A stretch of 64,000 bases of DNA, from assembly GCF_020889785.1 (NCBI RefSeq), contig NZ_JACMYK010000002.1:1-64000 (forward strand). Reading direction: 5' to 3'. Source of the DNA: Bradyrhizobium acaciae. Its GTDB lineage: Bacteria > Pseudomonadota > Alphaproteobacteria > Rhizobiales > Xanthobacteraceae. Shown here one piece after another: positions 39,599 through 48,586 of the stretch; position 1 is the first letter of the stretch, and every line of letters starts with the position of its first letter. The notes below the pieces were generated by a model. The model was not told where the DNA came from. It searched no databases and saw only the letters and a program-made list of their open reading frames with translations. The position numbers and the translations under genes are program-made.

Positions 39599-40417
39599 AT
39601 GTCGTCATACACATCGATCTCATCAGAAAAATTGTCTCGTCTCATCGGCACCGCCAAGGCGCCGACCCTCGTCGACGTTCGTATCGATGAGGATTTCGCC
39701 GCTGACCCGCATTTGATCCCGGGCGCTGTCAGGCACTCCCATCGCGACGTCCAGGACTGGGCTCCCGGCCTCACCGGCCAATCCGTGGTGATCGTCTGCC
39801 AGAAGGGACAGAAGCTCAGCGAAGGCACCGCCGCCTGGCTCCGCTGCAACAACATTGCGGCCGAAGTCCTCGAGGGCGGCCACCTCGCCTGGAAGGAAGC
39901 GGAGCTTCCGACGATTCCCGCCGACAGGATTCCGAAACGTGACGGACGGGGTCGTACCGTCTGGGTGACGCGATCGCGGCCGAAGATCGATCGCATCGCC
40001 TGTCCATGGCTGATCCGTCGCTTTGTCGATCCCGCGGCTGTGTTCCTGTTCGTCGCGTCCGCGGAGGTCGAGGCCGTCGCCGAACGGTTCGACGCCACGC
40101 CGTTCGATATCGAGAACGTGTTCTGGAGCCATCGCGGCGAGCTGTGCACCTTCGATGTGATGGTCAAGGAATTCGGCCTCTCGACGCCGGCGCTGGAGCG
40201 GCTTGCGACGATGGTGCGGGCGGCGGACACAGCGCGGCTCGATCTCTCGCCGGAGGCGCCCGGGTTGCTCGCCGCCTCGCTCGGCCTGTCGCGGATGTTC
40301 GACGACGACCTCGAACAGTTGAGCGCCGGGATGCTGCTCTACGACGCCTTCTATCGCTGGTGCCGCGACGCGACACGGGAGACGCACAACTGGCCGACCA
40401 GCAAGGTGAAGCCGTGA
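39599..40417 (+). CDS. Rhodanese-ChrB fusion, chromate resistance protein
   Basis: 272 residues. Residues 5-105 form a rhodanese domain with the active-site loop CQKGQKLS (Cys67) after VVIV; residues 120-270 form the ChrB C-terminal domain (RPKIDRIACPWLIRR; HRGELCTFDVMV). ChrB-type proteins accompany ChrA in chromate resistance, as regulator or sulfur-related enzyme. With no helix-turn-helix visible, an enzymatic or redox role is more likely. First gene of a five-gene plus-strand cluster ending with chrA. ATG at 39599 has AGGA six bases upstream. Confidence 0.85.
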   Translation: MSSYTSISSEKLSRLIGTAKAPTLVDVRIDEDFAADPHLIPGAVRHSHRDVQDWAPGLTGQSVVIVCQKGQKLSEGTAAWLRCNNIAAEVLEGGHLAWKEAELPTIPADRIPKRDGRGRTVWVTRSRPKIDRIACPWLIRRFVDPAAVFLFVASAEVEAVAERFDATPFDIENVFWSHRGELCTFDVMVKEFGLSTPALERLATMVRAADTARLDLSPEAPGLLAASLGLSRMFDDDLEQLSAGMLLYDAFYRWCRDATRETHNWPTSKVKP

Positions 40418-40570
40418 CGGCGATGACCGTCCGGTTCGGCGCGGGGATGCCTGGCATCCTCGCATCAACCTGCATCGCGGACATCCGAGTGCGGCTGCCG
40501 GGCATTAGCTGAACTGACAGCCGCGCATCCGAAGAACCTGGGGCAGCACAACACAACCAGGAGAACGACC

Positions 40571-40804
40571 ATGCAGAAGCGAAAACTCCTCCACCTCATC
40601 CTTGCGCTCGCGATCGCGGGCACCGCGCTGCCCGCCCGTGCCATGACGCCGGACGAGCTAGTCGCGAAGCTTCAGGCCGCCGGCTACGCGAATGTCAGCG
40701 ACGTCAAGTCGACGGCCGAGGGCATCACGGCAAAGGCGACCAAGAACGGCAAGCCGGTGAGGCTCGTGATCGACAGCAGCGGTCAGGTCAAGGAGCAGGA
40801 CTAG
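40571..40804 (+). CDS. Small periplasmic PepSY-like protein
   Basis: 77 residues: a signal peptide to about residue 24 (ALPARA), then one PepSY-like unit (MTPDELVAKLQAAGYANVSD, then GKPVRLVIDSSGQV). PepSY domains are small secreted binding or inhibitory modules. Its position between the ChrB-type gene and the CusF-like gene suggests a role in the metal-oxyanion response (inference). AGGAG precedes the start. Confidence 0.75.
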   Translation: MQKRKLLHLILALAIAGTALPARAMTPDELVAKLQAAGYANVSDVKSTAEGITAKATKNGKPVRLVIDSSGQVKEQD

Positions 40805-40853
40805 GCCCTCTTCTTCCGAAGCCGCCCAGAACCCAAGCGACGGAGTGACAGCC

Positions 40854-41180
40854 ATGATGCGAATAACCCTGGCACTATGCCTGCTGTGGCCGGGCCCAAT
40901 GCTCGCCGCACCAGCCGACCTCGATGCGCAACCGGAAGCGGCGGTTGCATTGCAGGTGGCGATCGTGCCGGCGCCGGCAAGCGAGACGCTGCGCGGCGTC
41001 GTCGACAGCGTCGACGAACGCAACGACACGCTGATGATCCGCCTGTCGGCAGGCAGGATCGAGCCGTTCAAAGTTCAGGACGGCCTGATCTTCAATGCCG
41101 TCCGCTTCGGCGATCCCGTCGAAATCTCGGTTCAGAACATATCGGGATTCAGAACCATCGTCGGGCTCTCGAAGGAATAG
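40854..41180 (+). CDS. Small periplasmic protein, CusF-like OB-fold candidate
   Basis: 108 residues with a signal peptide ending near MLAAPA. The mature domain (LRGVVDSVDERNDTLMIRL, FKVQDGLIFNAVRFGDPVEI) follows the beta-strand spacing of CusF-type OB-fold copper chaperones. The CusF Met/His copper ligands are not obvious. ATG at 40854 with GGAG eight bases upstream. Assignment is by pattern only. Confidence 0.55.
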   Translation: MMRITLALCLLWPGPMLAAPADLDAQPEAAVALQVAIVPAPASETLRGVVDSVDERNDTLMIRLSAGRIEPFKVQDGLIFNAVRFGDPVEISVQNISGFRTIVGLSKE

Positions 41181-41225
41181 GGCTTCGATCCGAAGCCTCA
41201 AATGCAGATTCAAGGGAGTAATCCT

Positions 41226-42170
41226 ATGCGGAACACGATTTCGGCGCTGATCGGCATCGGCGCCTGCCTTTTCGCCACCGGTGGAAGCGCGCAAAAGATC
41301 GACTGGCAGGTGTTCGCCGAGCCATTCATCTCGTCGGCCCACGCACAGAGCGTCGACTGGCAGAAAGTCGACGACACGCTCGGCCGAAAACCGGCCGTTT
41401 CGGGCGACGTGCATCGCTACGGCTTTCCGCGCACCGACCTCACGGTGACGCTCGACGGCGTTACCATTAAGCCGGCGTTCGCGCTCGGCGGATGGGTCGC
41501 CTTCAAGCCGATGCATGACGGCGTCATGGCGATGGGCGATCTTGTGCTGCTCGAGTCCGAGATCAATCCAGTGATGCTGAAGATGATCGGAAGCGGCTTG
41601 CAGATTACGGCGGTGCACAACCATCTGCTCGGCGCGAGCCCGGCCACCTTCTACATGCACGTCGCCGGTCACGGCGACCCGGTCCAGATCGCCACCGCGA
41701 TCCGGGACGCGCTTGCCGAAAGCAAGACGCCGCTCAAGGCCGCAGCGCCGGCGTCACCGCCACCGGCCGTCGATCTCGATACCACCCAGCTCGACCAGAT
41801 CATCGGCGTCAAGGGCCAGGCGAATGGCGGCGTCTATCAGTTCAACGTGCCACGGCGCGATCCGGTCACCGAAGACGGCATGGCATTGAGCCCGGTCGGC
41901 CCGATGGGCGTCGCGATCGCCATCAATTTCCAGCCGACCGGCGGCGGCAAGGCGGCGATCACCGGCGATTTCGTGCTGACCAATGACGAGGTGAATCCGG
42001 TGATCATGGCGCTGCGAACCCACGGCATCGACGTCACTGCGCTGCACAGCCATATGCTGGATGAACAGCCGCGCCTGTTCTTCATGCATTTCTGGGCCAA
42101 TGACGACGCCATCAAGCTCGCCAAGGGCCTGCGCGCCGCCCTCGACAAGACGGCGAGCACGAAGAGCTGA
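41226..42170 (+). CDS. DUF1259 (LppY/LpqO-type) exported protein with two repeats
   Basis: 314 residues with a signal peptide (to about residue 22). Two tandem DUF1259 units, about 42-165 and 185-310. Each repeats the same markers: E-x-N-P (E112, E255), H-x-H (131/133, 274/276) and M-H (H145, H288), so each unit could hold a metal. Function unknown. Located directly upstream of chrA. The ATG at 41226 is chosen for GGGAG seven bases before it; 41202 is an alternative. Confidence 0.82.
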   Translation: MRNTISALIGIGACLFATGGSAQKIDWQVFAEPFISSAHAQSVDWQKVDDTLGRKPAVSGDVHRYGFPRTDLTVTLDGVTIKPAFALGGWVAFKPMHDGVMAMGDLVLLESEINPVMLKMIGSGLQITAVHNHLLGASPATFYMHVAGHGDPVQIATAIRDALAESKTPLKAAAPASPPPAVDLDTTQLDQIIGVKGQANGGVYQFNVPRRDPVTEDGMALSPVGPMGVAIAINFQPTGGGKAAITGDFVLTNDEVNPVIMALRTHGIDVTALHSHMLDEQPRLFFMHFWANDDAIKLAKGLRAALDKTASTKS

Positions 42171-42239
42171 GCGAAACGACGCAGGATCGCAGACGATGAA
42201 CATAGCGATGCTCTCGAAACCATGCGGAGCTTTCCAGTG

Positions 42240-43421
42240 ATGACGCCAACGATCTCGCAGCGCAGCCGTTTGACCGAACTGGCGCGCTATTTTCTGCGCC
42301 TCGGCTTTCTCGGCTTCGGCGGTCCGGTTGCGCTGGTCGGGCAGATGGAGCGGGAACTGGTCGACGGCAAGAAGTGGCTGACCAAGGAGGAGATGAAGGA
42401 ATCGATTGCCATCTGCCAATCGCTGCCGGGGCCACTGGCGATCCAGGTCGGCATCTATGTGGCATGGCTTCGCGGCGGCTTTTGGGGAGCATGGATCGGC
42501 GGCTGGTGCTTCATTCTGCCCAACTTCGCCATCGTTGCCTCGCTCGGCGCACTCTATGTCTATCTCGGCGACCTCCAGCCGGTGACCGCGATCTTCTACG
42601 GCGTCAGCCCCGCCGTGATCGCGCTCATCCTTCACTCCTGCTACCGGCTTGCCAAGCTCGGCATGGAAGACTGGTTGCAATGGGCGATTGCGGCCGTTTG
42701 CCTGGCCGTCACGGTCATCCTCCAGGCCGAGGTCGCAGTGCTGTTCATCGGCGCGGGCATCGTGGGCATTGCGTATTACGGCAACCTGCTCAAGCGGACG
42801 CCTGCGACCCTGCCGGGGATTGCGATCGTGCCGGCCGCCGCCGTCGGCCCGATCGTCCCGGTCGCAAGCGGGTCTACGCTATCCAAACTGTTGCTGTTCT
42901 TCCTCAAGGCGGGCTCGCTGACATTCGGCAGCGGCCTTGTCATCGTGCCGTTCCTCGAGCAAGGGCTCGTGCAGCAATACAATTGGCTCGACGAGCGGCA
43001 ATTCCTCATCGCGGTCGCGATCGGCATGATCAGTCCGGGACCCGTAGTGATCACCGCAACGTTTGTCGGCTACCTCGTGGCGGGATTTTGGGGGTCGGTC
43101 GTCTCCACGATCGGCATCTTCCTGCCGTCGTTCCTGCTGGTGCTGATCGTTGCGCCACTGCTCGCGCGGCATCGCGGAAACGCCAACGTTCAGGGCTTTG
43201 TGAAGGGCGCTTACGCAGCAGCGATCGGAACCATACTTGGCGCGTGCATCCTGCTCGGCAAGATCGCCATCGGCGACTGGCTGACGGTGCTGATCGGGGT
43301 GATCTCGTTGGCCATCCTGTTCCGCTGGAAGGTGAGCAATCCGCTTTTGATTGGGGCTACCGCTGTCGTCGGCTTGATTGCCTATCCATGGCTGCAACCG
43401 GCGTGGGTGATGGTGCACTGA
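42240..43421 (+). CDS. chrA: Chromate transporter ChrA
   Basis: Inner-membrane chromate efflux protein, long two-domain form (393 residues). Both homologous halves are present: LGFLGFGGPVALVGQMERELV with AICQSLPGPLAIQVGIYVA in the first, LTFGSGLVIVPFLEQGLV and AIGMISPGPVVITATFVGYL in the second. About ten to twelve helices. ATG at 42240 with GGAG ten bases upstream; 42222 also possible. Last gene of the cluster. Confidence 0.92.
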   Translation: MTPTISQRSRLTELARYFLRLGFLGFGGPVALVGQMERELVDGKKWLTKEEMKESIAICQSLPGPLAIQVGIYVAWLRGGFWGAWIGGWCFILPNFAIVASLGALYVYLGDLQPVTAIFYGVSPAVIALILHSCYRLAKLGMEDWLQWAIAAVCLAVTVILQAEVAVLFIGAGIVGIAYYGNLLKRTPATLPGIAIVPAAAVGPIVPVASGSTLSKLLLFFLKAGSLTFGSGLVIVPFLEQGLVQQYNWLDERQFLIAVAIGMISPGPVVITATFVGYLVAGFWGSVVSTIGIFLPSFLLVLIVAPLLARHRGNANVQGFVKGAYAAAIGTILGACILLGKIAIGDWLTVLIGVISLAILFRWKVSNPLLIGATAVVGLIAYPWLQPAWVMVH

Positions 43422-43497
43422 TCGGACGCACATCCCTCATCCGGCAAGCAGGAGCCAGACCTGGCACACGGGCATTGTCCACATTCATGGAGCTGCC

Positions 43498-43716
43498 TTG
43501 CGACCCTCGCTATTGCCGTGGCCGCAAATCCCCGTGCATGGAGCCCGCGAGGTGCTGAAACTGGACAGGTCGTCGACTTCTGATTGGCAGGGCATCGGCG
43601 CCGAATTACCGTCCGACATCATCTGGGTCGACCTGCTCGATCCCACGGACGACGAAACGCAGTTCGTCGAGCGCGTGCTCGACATCCGCGTCCCCACCCT
43701 AAAACAGCCCCTGTGA
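43498..43716 (+). pseudogene. Truncated CorA-type magnesium transporter N-terminus
   Basis: A short frame whose second half, LPSDIIWVDLLDPTDDE then FVERVLDIRVPT, matches the first 50 or so residues of CorA-family transporters. The reading stops right where CorA would continue, 17 bases before a palindromic element (43733-43895). No downstream CorA sequence (helices, GMN motif) is present. Relic; function lost. Confidence 0.7.
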
Positions 43717-43732
43717 TGGAGCCGCCGGCAGT

Positions 43733-43895
43733 AGGGTACCCTCCCCGCTTGCGGGGGAGAGGGGTCCCACTCGGCGCACTCGCTCAAGGAAACAACGGGG
43801 CGACGCAGGCCAGGCGCAATGCGCAGTGCGCATATCAACTTTATCGCCCGGGGCTTACCCTCTCCCCCAACCCTCTCCCGCAAGGGGGGAGGGAG
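43733..43895. repeat. Intergenic palindrome (CTCCCCGCTTGCGGGGGAG type), copy 2
   Basis: CTCCCCGCTTGCGGGGGAG at the left and CTCTCCCGCAAGGGGGGAG at the right bracket about 120 bases containing AATGCGCAGTGCGCAT. Same family as 35028-35213 and 55659-55797. It adjoins the break in the corA relic. 43896-44026 holds nothing else that I can see. Confidence 0.72.
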
Positions 43896-44026
43896 CCCGA
43901 CGTGCCTGCTCAACTCACGTTGAAAGAGCCCGACGCAATTGACGTTGAGAACCCGACCTTGGCGACTTAAATGAAGTTGCCCCTTTGCCGCGCTCGTCGG
44001 CTCATATCTTCGCAACGAAAACACTC

Positions 44027-44743
44027 ATGCGACCTCACATCATCTGCCACATGGGCACGTCGATCGACGGCCGGCTTCATCCCAGCCGCTTCACCAAGGC
44101 CGCCGCCGGTATCCCGACCGACGTACTGCGTGGCCATTACGAGCGGATCCATGACGGATTCAATGCCGATGGCTGGATCATCGGCCGCGTCACCATGAAC
44201 GAGATGGCCAAGGGGACGGAGCGCCACATCGCCAACCCGCCGAACCTGCCGCGCGAGGCGCATCTCGGCAACCGCGGTGGCCGCAAGCTCGCTGTTGGCA
44301 TCGATCCGTCGGGCCGCGTGCATTTCGGCAAGGACAATGTCGGCGGCGATCACGCCGTCGCGGTGCTCGGCGAACAGGTCTCCGACGCGCATCTCGCCGA
44401 GCTGCGCGAGGACGGCGCGTCCTACGTCTTTGCCGGCCGCAAGGGCGACGATCTTCCTGGCGCGATGGCGCAGCTCGCCTCACTGTTCGGCGCCAAGACA
44501 TTGCTGCTCGAAGGCGGCGGCGGCATCAATGGTGCGTTCCTCAAGCATGGGCTGATCGACGAGTTCAGCACGTTGATCTTTCCTGCGGTCGACGGCGTCG
44601 CGGGATCGCAGAGCATCGTCGACTATCACGGCCCCGAGGGCGACCGCCCCGGAGCCGGGCAGTCGCTGCGGCTCACCCATTGCGAGACACTGGAAGGCGG
44701 AATGGTCTGGCTGCGCCATGCGGTCGAGCGCGCACCGGGCTGA
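44027..44743 (+). CDS. RibD C-terminal / dihydrofolate-reductase-like protein
   Basis: 238 residues matching the RibD C-terminal (bacterial DHFR-like) fold: N-terminal ICHMGTSIDGRL, GWIIGRVTMNEMAKG (NADPH-site strand), LLLEGGGGINGAFLKHGLIDE and a C-terminal barrel strand. Stand-alone members are NAD(P)H reductases of mostly unknown substrate. ATG at 44027; weak ribosome site. Convergent with the TetR gene, seven bases away. Confidence 0.82.
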   Translation: MRPHIICHMGTSIDGRLHPSRFTKAAAGIPTDVLRGHYERIHDGFNADGWIIGRVTMNEMAKGTERHIANPPNLPREAHLGNRGGRKLAVGIDPSGRVHFGKDNVGGDHAVAVLGEQVSDAHLAELREDGASYVFAGRKGDDLPGAMAQLASLFGAKTLLLEGGGGINGAFLKHGLIDEFSTLIFPAVDGVAGSQSIVDYHGPEGDRPGAGQSLRLTHCETLEGGMVWLRHAVERAPG

Positions 44744-44749
44744 GCTTGC

Positions 44750-45490
44750 CTATTGCGTCGGATTCTCGGACCAGCCGCTCCTGCACGCGGCAACGAAGAA
44801 CGCGACGCCGCGCGCCACATGCTCGTCGAGCTCCGGGTCGAGCGCTTTCAGGTCGACCTCGAACAATGCCCGAAGCAGCATCGGCACCGCGATGATGTCG
44901 AGGAACATGCGCGCGGTGGTCGGCAGCTGCTCCGGCGCAAAGGCCGGCAACTTGCCGAGCTCGTCGGATTGCGTCAGGTCACGCAGCAGATGGATGCCGA
45001 GCTCGGTGGCGAGCGCACGCGCCCTGCGGTTGACGGTGGCGGCGAGATCCGGGAAGCGATGCGCCTCCGCGATGGCGAGCCGCATCAGGCCGATCCGGTC
45101 GGCGTCGAGGCCCCAGTGCAGCAGGGTCGAGGCGACGCTGGTGAGGCGTTCCTCCACCGTCACACCAAGCGGCGCGTCGGCCTTGAACTCGGCGATGCGA
45201 GACAGGATGTCCCGCGTCACCACCTCGGTGAACAGCGCCCGCTTGTCCTGGAAGCGCGCATAGATCGTGCGCTTCCCGGAGCGCGCGACGTCCGCGATCT
45301 CGTCGATGCTGGCGCCTCCGAACCCGCGCTGCAGGAAGACCTTGCGTGCCGCATCGAGGATGCGCGCATCGACCTCGCCGGCCAACTCCTTCGGCGGCCG
45401 ACCGGCGCGCACCTCGATCGGCCTGGTCGGCGCCTTGGTCGCCGCCTTGGTCTTGGGCGCCCGCGGCATCTTCAGGGTGCTGGTGGTCAT
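44750..45490 (-). CDS. TetR-family transcriptional repressor
   Basis: 246 residues. After a basic Pro/Lys-rich tail, the helix-turn-helix lies at about 45-90 (AARKVFLQRGFGGASIDEIA, SGKRTIYARFQDKRALF); the rest is the ligand domain. ATG at 45490 preferred to 45538. Divergent from emrA/emrB with two palindromic operators in the 200-base gap, so it very probably represses that efflux pair and itself. Confidence 0.88.
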   Translation of the reverse strand: MTTSTLKMPRAPKTKAATKAPTRPIEVRAGRPPKELAGEVDARILDAARKVFLQRGFGGASIDEIADVARSGKRTIYARFQDKRALFTEVVTRDILSRIAEFKADAPLGVTVEERLTSVASTLLHWGLDADRIGLMRLAIAEAHRFPDLAATVNRRARALATELGIHLLRDLTQSDELGKLPAFAPEQLPTTARMFLDIIAVPMLLRALFEVDLKALDPELDEHVARGVAFFVAACRSGWSENPTQ

Positions 45491-45563
45491 CGCCTTGACC
45501 CGGGTTCCATCAGCCGGTGGACCGGCAAGTTCCGGCAATATAGGCCTATCACATCTAGTTGTA

Positions 45564-45591
45564 AATAGAACGGTACAGTTCCGTTTCTATT
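45564..45591. promoter_or_regulatory. TetR-type operator 1
   Basis: AATAGAA, 14 bases, TTCTATT, with an inner ACGGTAC/GTTCCGT pseudo-palindrome. Lies 74 bases upstream of the tetR start. Confidence 0.65.
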
Positions 45592-45623
45592 GACGCTGCG
45601 CCGCGACGAGACTAAATGCCGCA

Positions 45624-45651
45624 CAGAACGGAACGGTATCGTTCCCTTCTG
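45624..45651. promoter_or_regulatory. TetR-type operator 2
   Basis: Outer CAGAA/TTCTG and inner GGAACG-GTAT-CGTTCC, 28 bases in all, 42 bases before the emrA start. It shares the GAACGGTA core with operator 1; the two centres are 60 bases apart. Confidence 0.7.
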
Positions 45652-45693
45652 CGAAGGCCGTGCAGACCTCGCTCAACTGCAGGAGCAGCCATC

Positions 45694-46956
45694 ATGTACG
45701 AAGACACTGTTTTGGAGCGCGACCAGCCTGGACACGAGGGCATCGAGGGCTCGCCCCCGGCTCCGGCCGCGCATGAGCCCACCATCACATCCGACCGGCC
45801 GGAGATCACAGCAAGGGCTCCCGCACAGGAGCGCCCTACCAGCAAGGAGCCTGCCCCGCCGGCAACGATCCCGCAGGAGGCCACGCCGCGGAAGCGCGGC
45901 CTCCTGCGCCGCCGTCCGGTCGTGTCCGCTGTTGGCGCCGTGCTGCTCGCCGCCACGCTCGGCGGCGGCTATCTGTACATGGATTACACCGAGCATTTCG
46001 AATCCACCGACGACGCCTTCATCGCGGCGCGGCAGTCTGCGCTTGCTCCCAAGATCTCCGGCTATATCACTGCCGTTCCGGTCACCGACAACCAGCATGT
46101 CGCGGCCGGCGACGTGATCGCCCGGCTCGACGACCGCGACTATCGCGTCGCGCTGGCGCAGGCCGAGGCGCAGGTCGCCGCCGCACAGGCCAGCATCGAA
46201 AATGTCGACGCACAGCTCGACGTGCAGCAGGCGCAGATCGCGGCCAACCAGGCGCAGGTGGATCAGGCGCAGGCGGCGCTGACCTTCGCCCAGCAGCAGG
46301 CGACGCGCTACCAGCATCTGGAGCAGACCGGTTACGGCACGGTGCAGAATTCCGAGCAATACACCTCGCAACTGCATCAGCAGCAGGCATCTCTCTTGAG
46401 CGCGCAGGCGACGCTCAACCTCGCGCAGCGCCAGGTGGAATCGCTGAAGGCGCAGCGCAAGAGCGCGGTCGCCAACCTCGCCCAGGCCGAGGCGCAGCGC
46501 GACCAGGCCAAGCTCAATCTGTCCTACACCACGGTCACTGCCGCGCAGCCGGGCCGCGTCGTCAACCTGTCGGCCGCGGTCGGCCAGTTCGCGCAGGCCG
46601 GCACCAGCCTGACGATGTTCGTGCCTGACCAGACCTGGGTCACCGCAAACTTCAAGGAGATCCAGCTCGACAAGATGCGTCCGGGCGAGAAGGTGACGCT
46701 GAAGATCGACGCCTATCCCGGCCGCACCATCCAGGGTCATGTCGAGAGCGTGCAGCCGGGATCAGGCACCGCGTTCTCGCTGCTGCCGGCGCAGAACGCC
46801 ACCGGCAACTACGTCAAGATCGTGCAGCGCGTGCCGGTCAAGATCGTGATGGACAATCCGCCGACCGACGTCGCGCTCGGCCCCGGCATGTCCGTCGTCC
46901 CGGCAGTGCGGATCGATCCCGCGCCGTCGCTGCTCGAGCGGCTTGGAAAACTCTGA
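45694..46956 (+). CDS. emrA: Multidrug efflux membrane-fusion protein, EmrA type
   Basis: HlyD-family periplasmic adaptor, 420 residues. A long Pro-rich cytoplasmic N-terminus (about 65 residues) precedes the membrane anchor (VVSAVGAVLLAATLGGGYLY), then a lipoyl half-motif (KISGYITAVPVTDNQHVAAG), a Gln/Ala-rich coiled-coil hairpin (about 155-290) and the beta-barrel. ATG at 45694 with AGGAG eight bases upstream. emrB follows after 15 bases. Confidence 0.9.
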   Translation: MYEDTVLERDQPGHEGIEGSPPAPAAHEPTITSDRPEITARAPAQERPTSKEPAPPATIPQEATPRKRGLLRRRPVVSAVGAVLLAATLGGGYLYMDYTEHFESTDDAFIAARQSALAPKISGYITAVPVTDNQHVAAGDVIARLDDRDYRVALAQAEAQVAAAQASIENVDAQLDVQQAQIAANQAQVDQAQAALTFAQQQATRYQHLEQTGYGTVQNSEQYTSQLHQQQASLLSAQATLNLAQRQVESLKAQRKSAVANLAQAEAQRDQAKLNLSYTTVTAAQPGRVVNLSAAVGQFAQAGTSLTMFVPDQTWVTANFKEIQLDKMRPGEKVTLKIDAYPGRTIQGHVESVQPGSGTAFSLLPAQNATGNYVKIVQRVPVKIVMDNPPTDVALGPGMSVVPAVRIDPAPSLLERLGKL

Positions 46957-46971
46957 TCCCGGGAGGCTGTC

Positions 46972-48573
46972 ATGAGCGCAGCAGCAATCGATGCCAAAAG
47001 CCTCCCGGTTCCGAGCGTTGCCGTCAATCCCTGGCTGATCGCCATCGTGGTTGCGCTCGCGAGCTTCATGGAGGTGCTCGACACCACCATCGCCAACGTC
47101 GCGCTGCCCTATATCGCCGGCGGCATGGGCGTGAGCGAGGACGAAGCCTCCTGGGTGGTAACCTCCTACCTGGTGTCCAACGCCATCATCCTGACCGCCT
47201 CCAGCTTTCTCGCCAAGATGCTGGGGCGGAAGACGTTCTTCCTGATCTGCCTCGGCATCTTCACCGTCAGCTCGATCCTGTGCGGCTTCGCGCCGAATCT
47301 GAATGCGCTGCTGCTGTTCCGGATCCTGCAAGGTCTCGGCGGCGGCGGCATGGTGCCGGTGGCGCAGTCGATCCTCGCCGATGCGTTCCCGCCGGCCAAG
47401 CGCGGGCAGGCGTTCGCGGTGTTCGGCGTCGCCGTGGTGGTGGCGCCGGTGGTCGGCCCGACGCTCGGCGGCTGGCTGTCCGACAATCTGTCCTGGCACT
47501 GGTGCTTTCTGATCAACGCGCCGGTCGGCCTGTTCGCGACCGTCGCGATCGCCGTGGTGCTGCGCGAGCCGGCGAAGGCCAGGGACCAGAACAAGGACCA
47601 GAAGCCGGACAACTCGTTCGACTTCATCGGCTTCGCGCTGGTGGCGACCTTCCTCGGCGCGCTCGAGGTGACGCTTGACCGCGGCCTGGAGGACGACTGG
47701 TTCGGATCATCCTTCATCGTCATCTCAGCGGCGATTTGCGCGATCGCATTCGTGCTGATGATCCCGTGGGAGATGACCCGCCGCAATCCGATGATCGATT
47801 TGCGGATGGTCGCGACCCGGCAGTTCGGCGCGAGCTTCCTGGTGATGCTGGCGACCGGCGCGATCCTGCTTGCGACCACCCAGTTCCTGCCGCAGCTGGT
47901 GCAGCAGGATTTCGGCTACACCGCGACCTGGGCCGGCCTCGTGCTCTCGCCCGGCGGCGTGGTGACCATGCTGATGATGTTCGTGGTCGGCCGGCTCGCC
48001 GCCAAGGTGCAGCCGAAATATCTGATCATCATGGGGGCGCTGGTGATCGCGGCCTCGATGTACAGCATGACCAACGTCTACGGCGATCTCGGCTTCTGGT
48101 TCATGGCGCGCTCGCGCATGCTGATCGGCGTCGGCCTGCCGCTGATCTTTATTCCGATCATGACGGCATCCTATGACGGCATTCCCCCCGGGAAGACCGA
48201 CCAGGCGTCGGCACTGATCAACGCGGCGCGCAACACTGGTGGTTCGATCGGCGTCTCGCTGGTCTCCAACGTGCTGACGCATCGCCAGCAATTCCACCAG
48301 AGCCGGCTGGTCGAGCAGGTGACGCCGTCAAACCCGCAATACCAGGACACGCTGCACCAGGTCACCGACTTCTTCGTGGCACAGGGCAATTCGCTGGCGC
48401 AGGCCCACAGCCAGGCGATCCAGTGGATCGGCCAGCAGGTGCAGACCCAGGCCTCGTTCCTGTCCTACATGGATGCGTTCTGGGTGCTGATGCTGATCGC
48501 GCTGTCGGCCATCCCGCTGGCGCTGACCTTGCGCAAGGTCAAGCTTGGTGGTCCCGCGCCTGTCGGCCATTGA
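46972..48573 (+). CDS. emrB: DHA2-family drug:proton antiporter, EmrB type
   Basis: A 533-residue major-facilitator protein with 14 predicted helices. Motifs: FMEVLDTTIANVALPYIAGG (DHA2 motif D1), LGRKTFFLICLGIFTVSS (motif A), ILQGLGGGGMVPVAQS (motif B) and FAVFGVAVVVAPVVGPTLGG (motif C). It works with EmrA to export hydrophobic compounds. GGGAGG precedes the ATG. Convergent with the LysR gene. Confidence 0.93.
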   Translation: MSAAAIDAKSLPVPSVAVNPWLIAIVVALASFMEVLDTTIANVALPYIAGGMGVSEDEASWVVTSYLVSNAIILTASSFLAKMLGRKTFFLICLGIFTVSSILCGFAPNLNALLLFRILQGLGGGGMVPVAQSILADAFPPAKRGQAFAVFGVAVVVAPVVGPTLGGWLSDNLSWHWCFLINAPVGLFATVAIAVVLREPAKARDQNKDQKPDNSFDFIGFALVATFLGALEVTLDRGLEDDWFGSSFIVISAAICAIAFVLMIPWEMTRRNPMIDLRMVATRQFGASFLVMLATGAILLATTQFLPQLVQQDFGYTATWAGLVLSPGGVVTMLMMFVVGRLAAKVQPKYLIIMGALVIAASMYSMTNVYGDLGFWFMARSRMLIGVGLPLIFIPIMTASYDGIPPGKTDQASALINAARNTGGSIGVSLVSNVLTHRQQFHQSRLVEQVTPSNPQYQDTLHQVTDFFVAQGNSLAQAHSQAIQWIGQQVQTQASFLSYMDAFWVLMLIALSAIPLALTLRKVKLGGPAPVGH

Positions 48574-48586
48574 CGAACTGCTGCGA

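Noticed and set aside
40414-40512. A 32-codon frame overlapping the rhodanese-ChrB stop as GTGA
   Set aside because: Very short, no hydrophobic segment or family likeness; the overlap could be chance.
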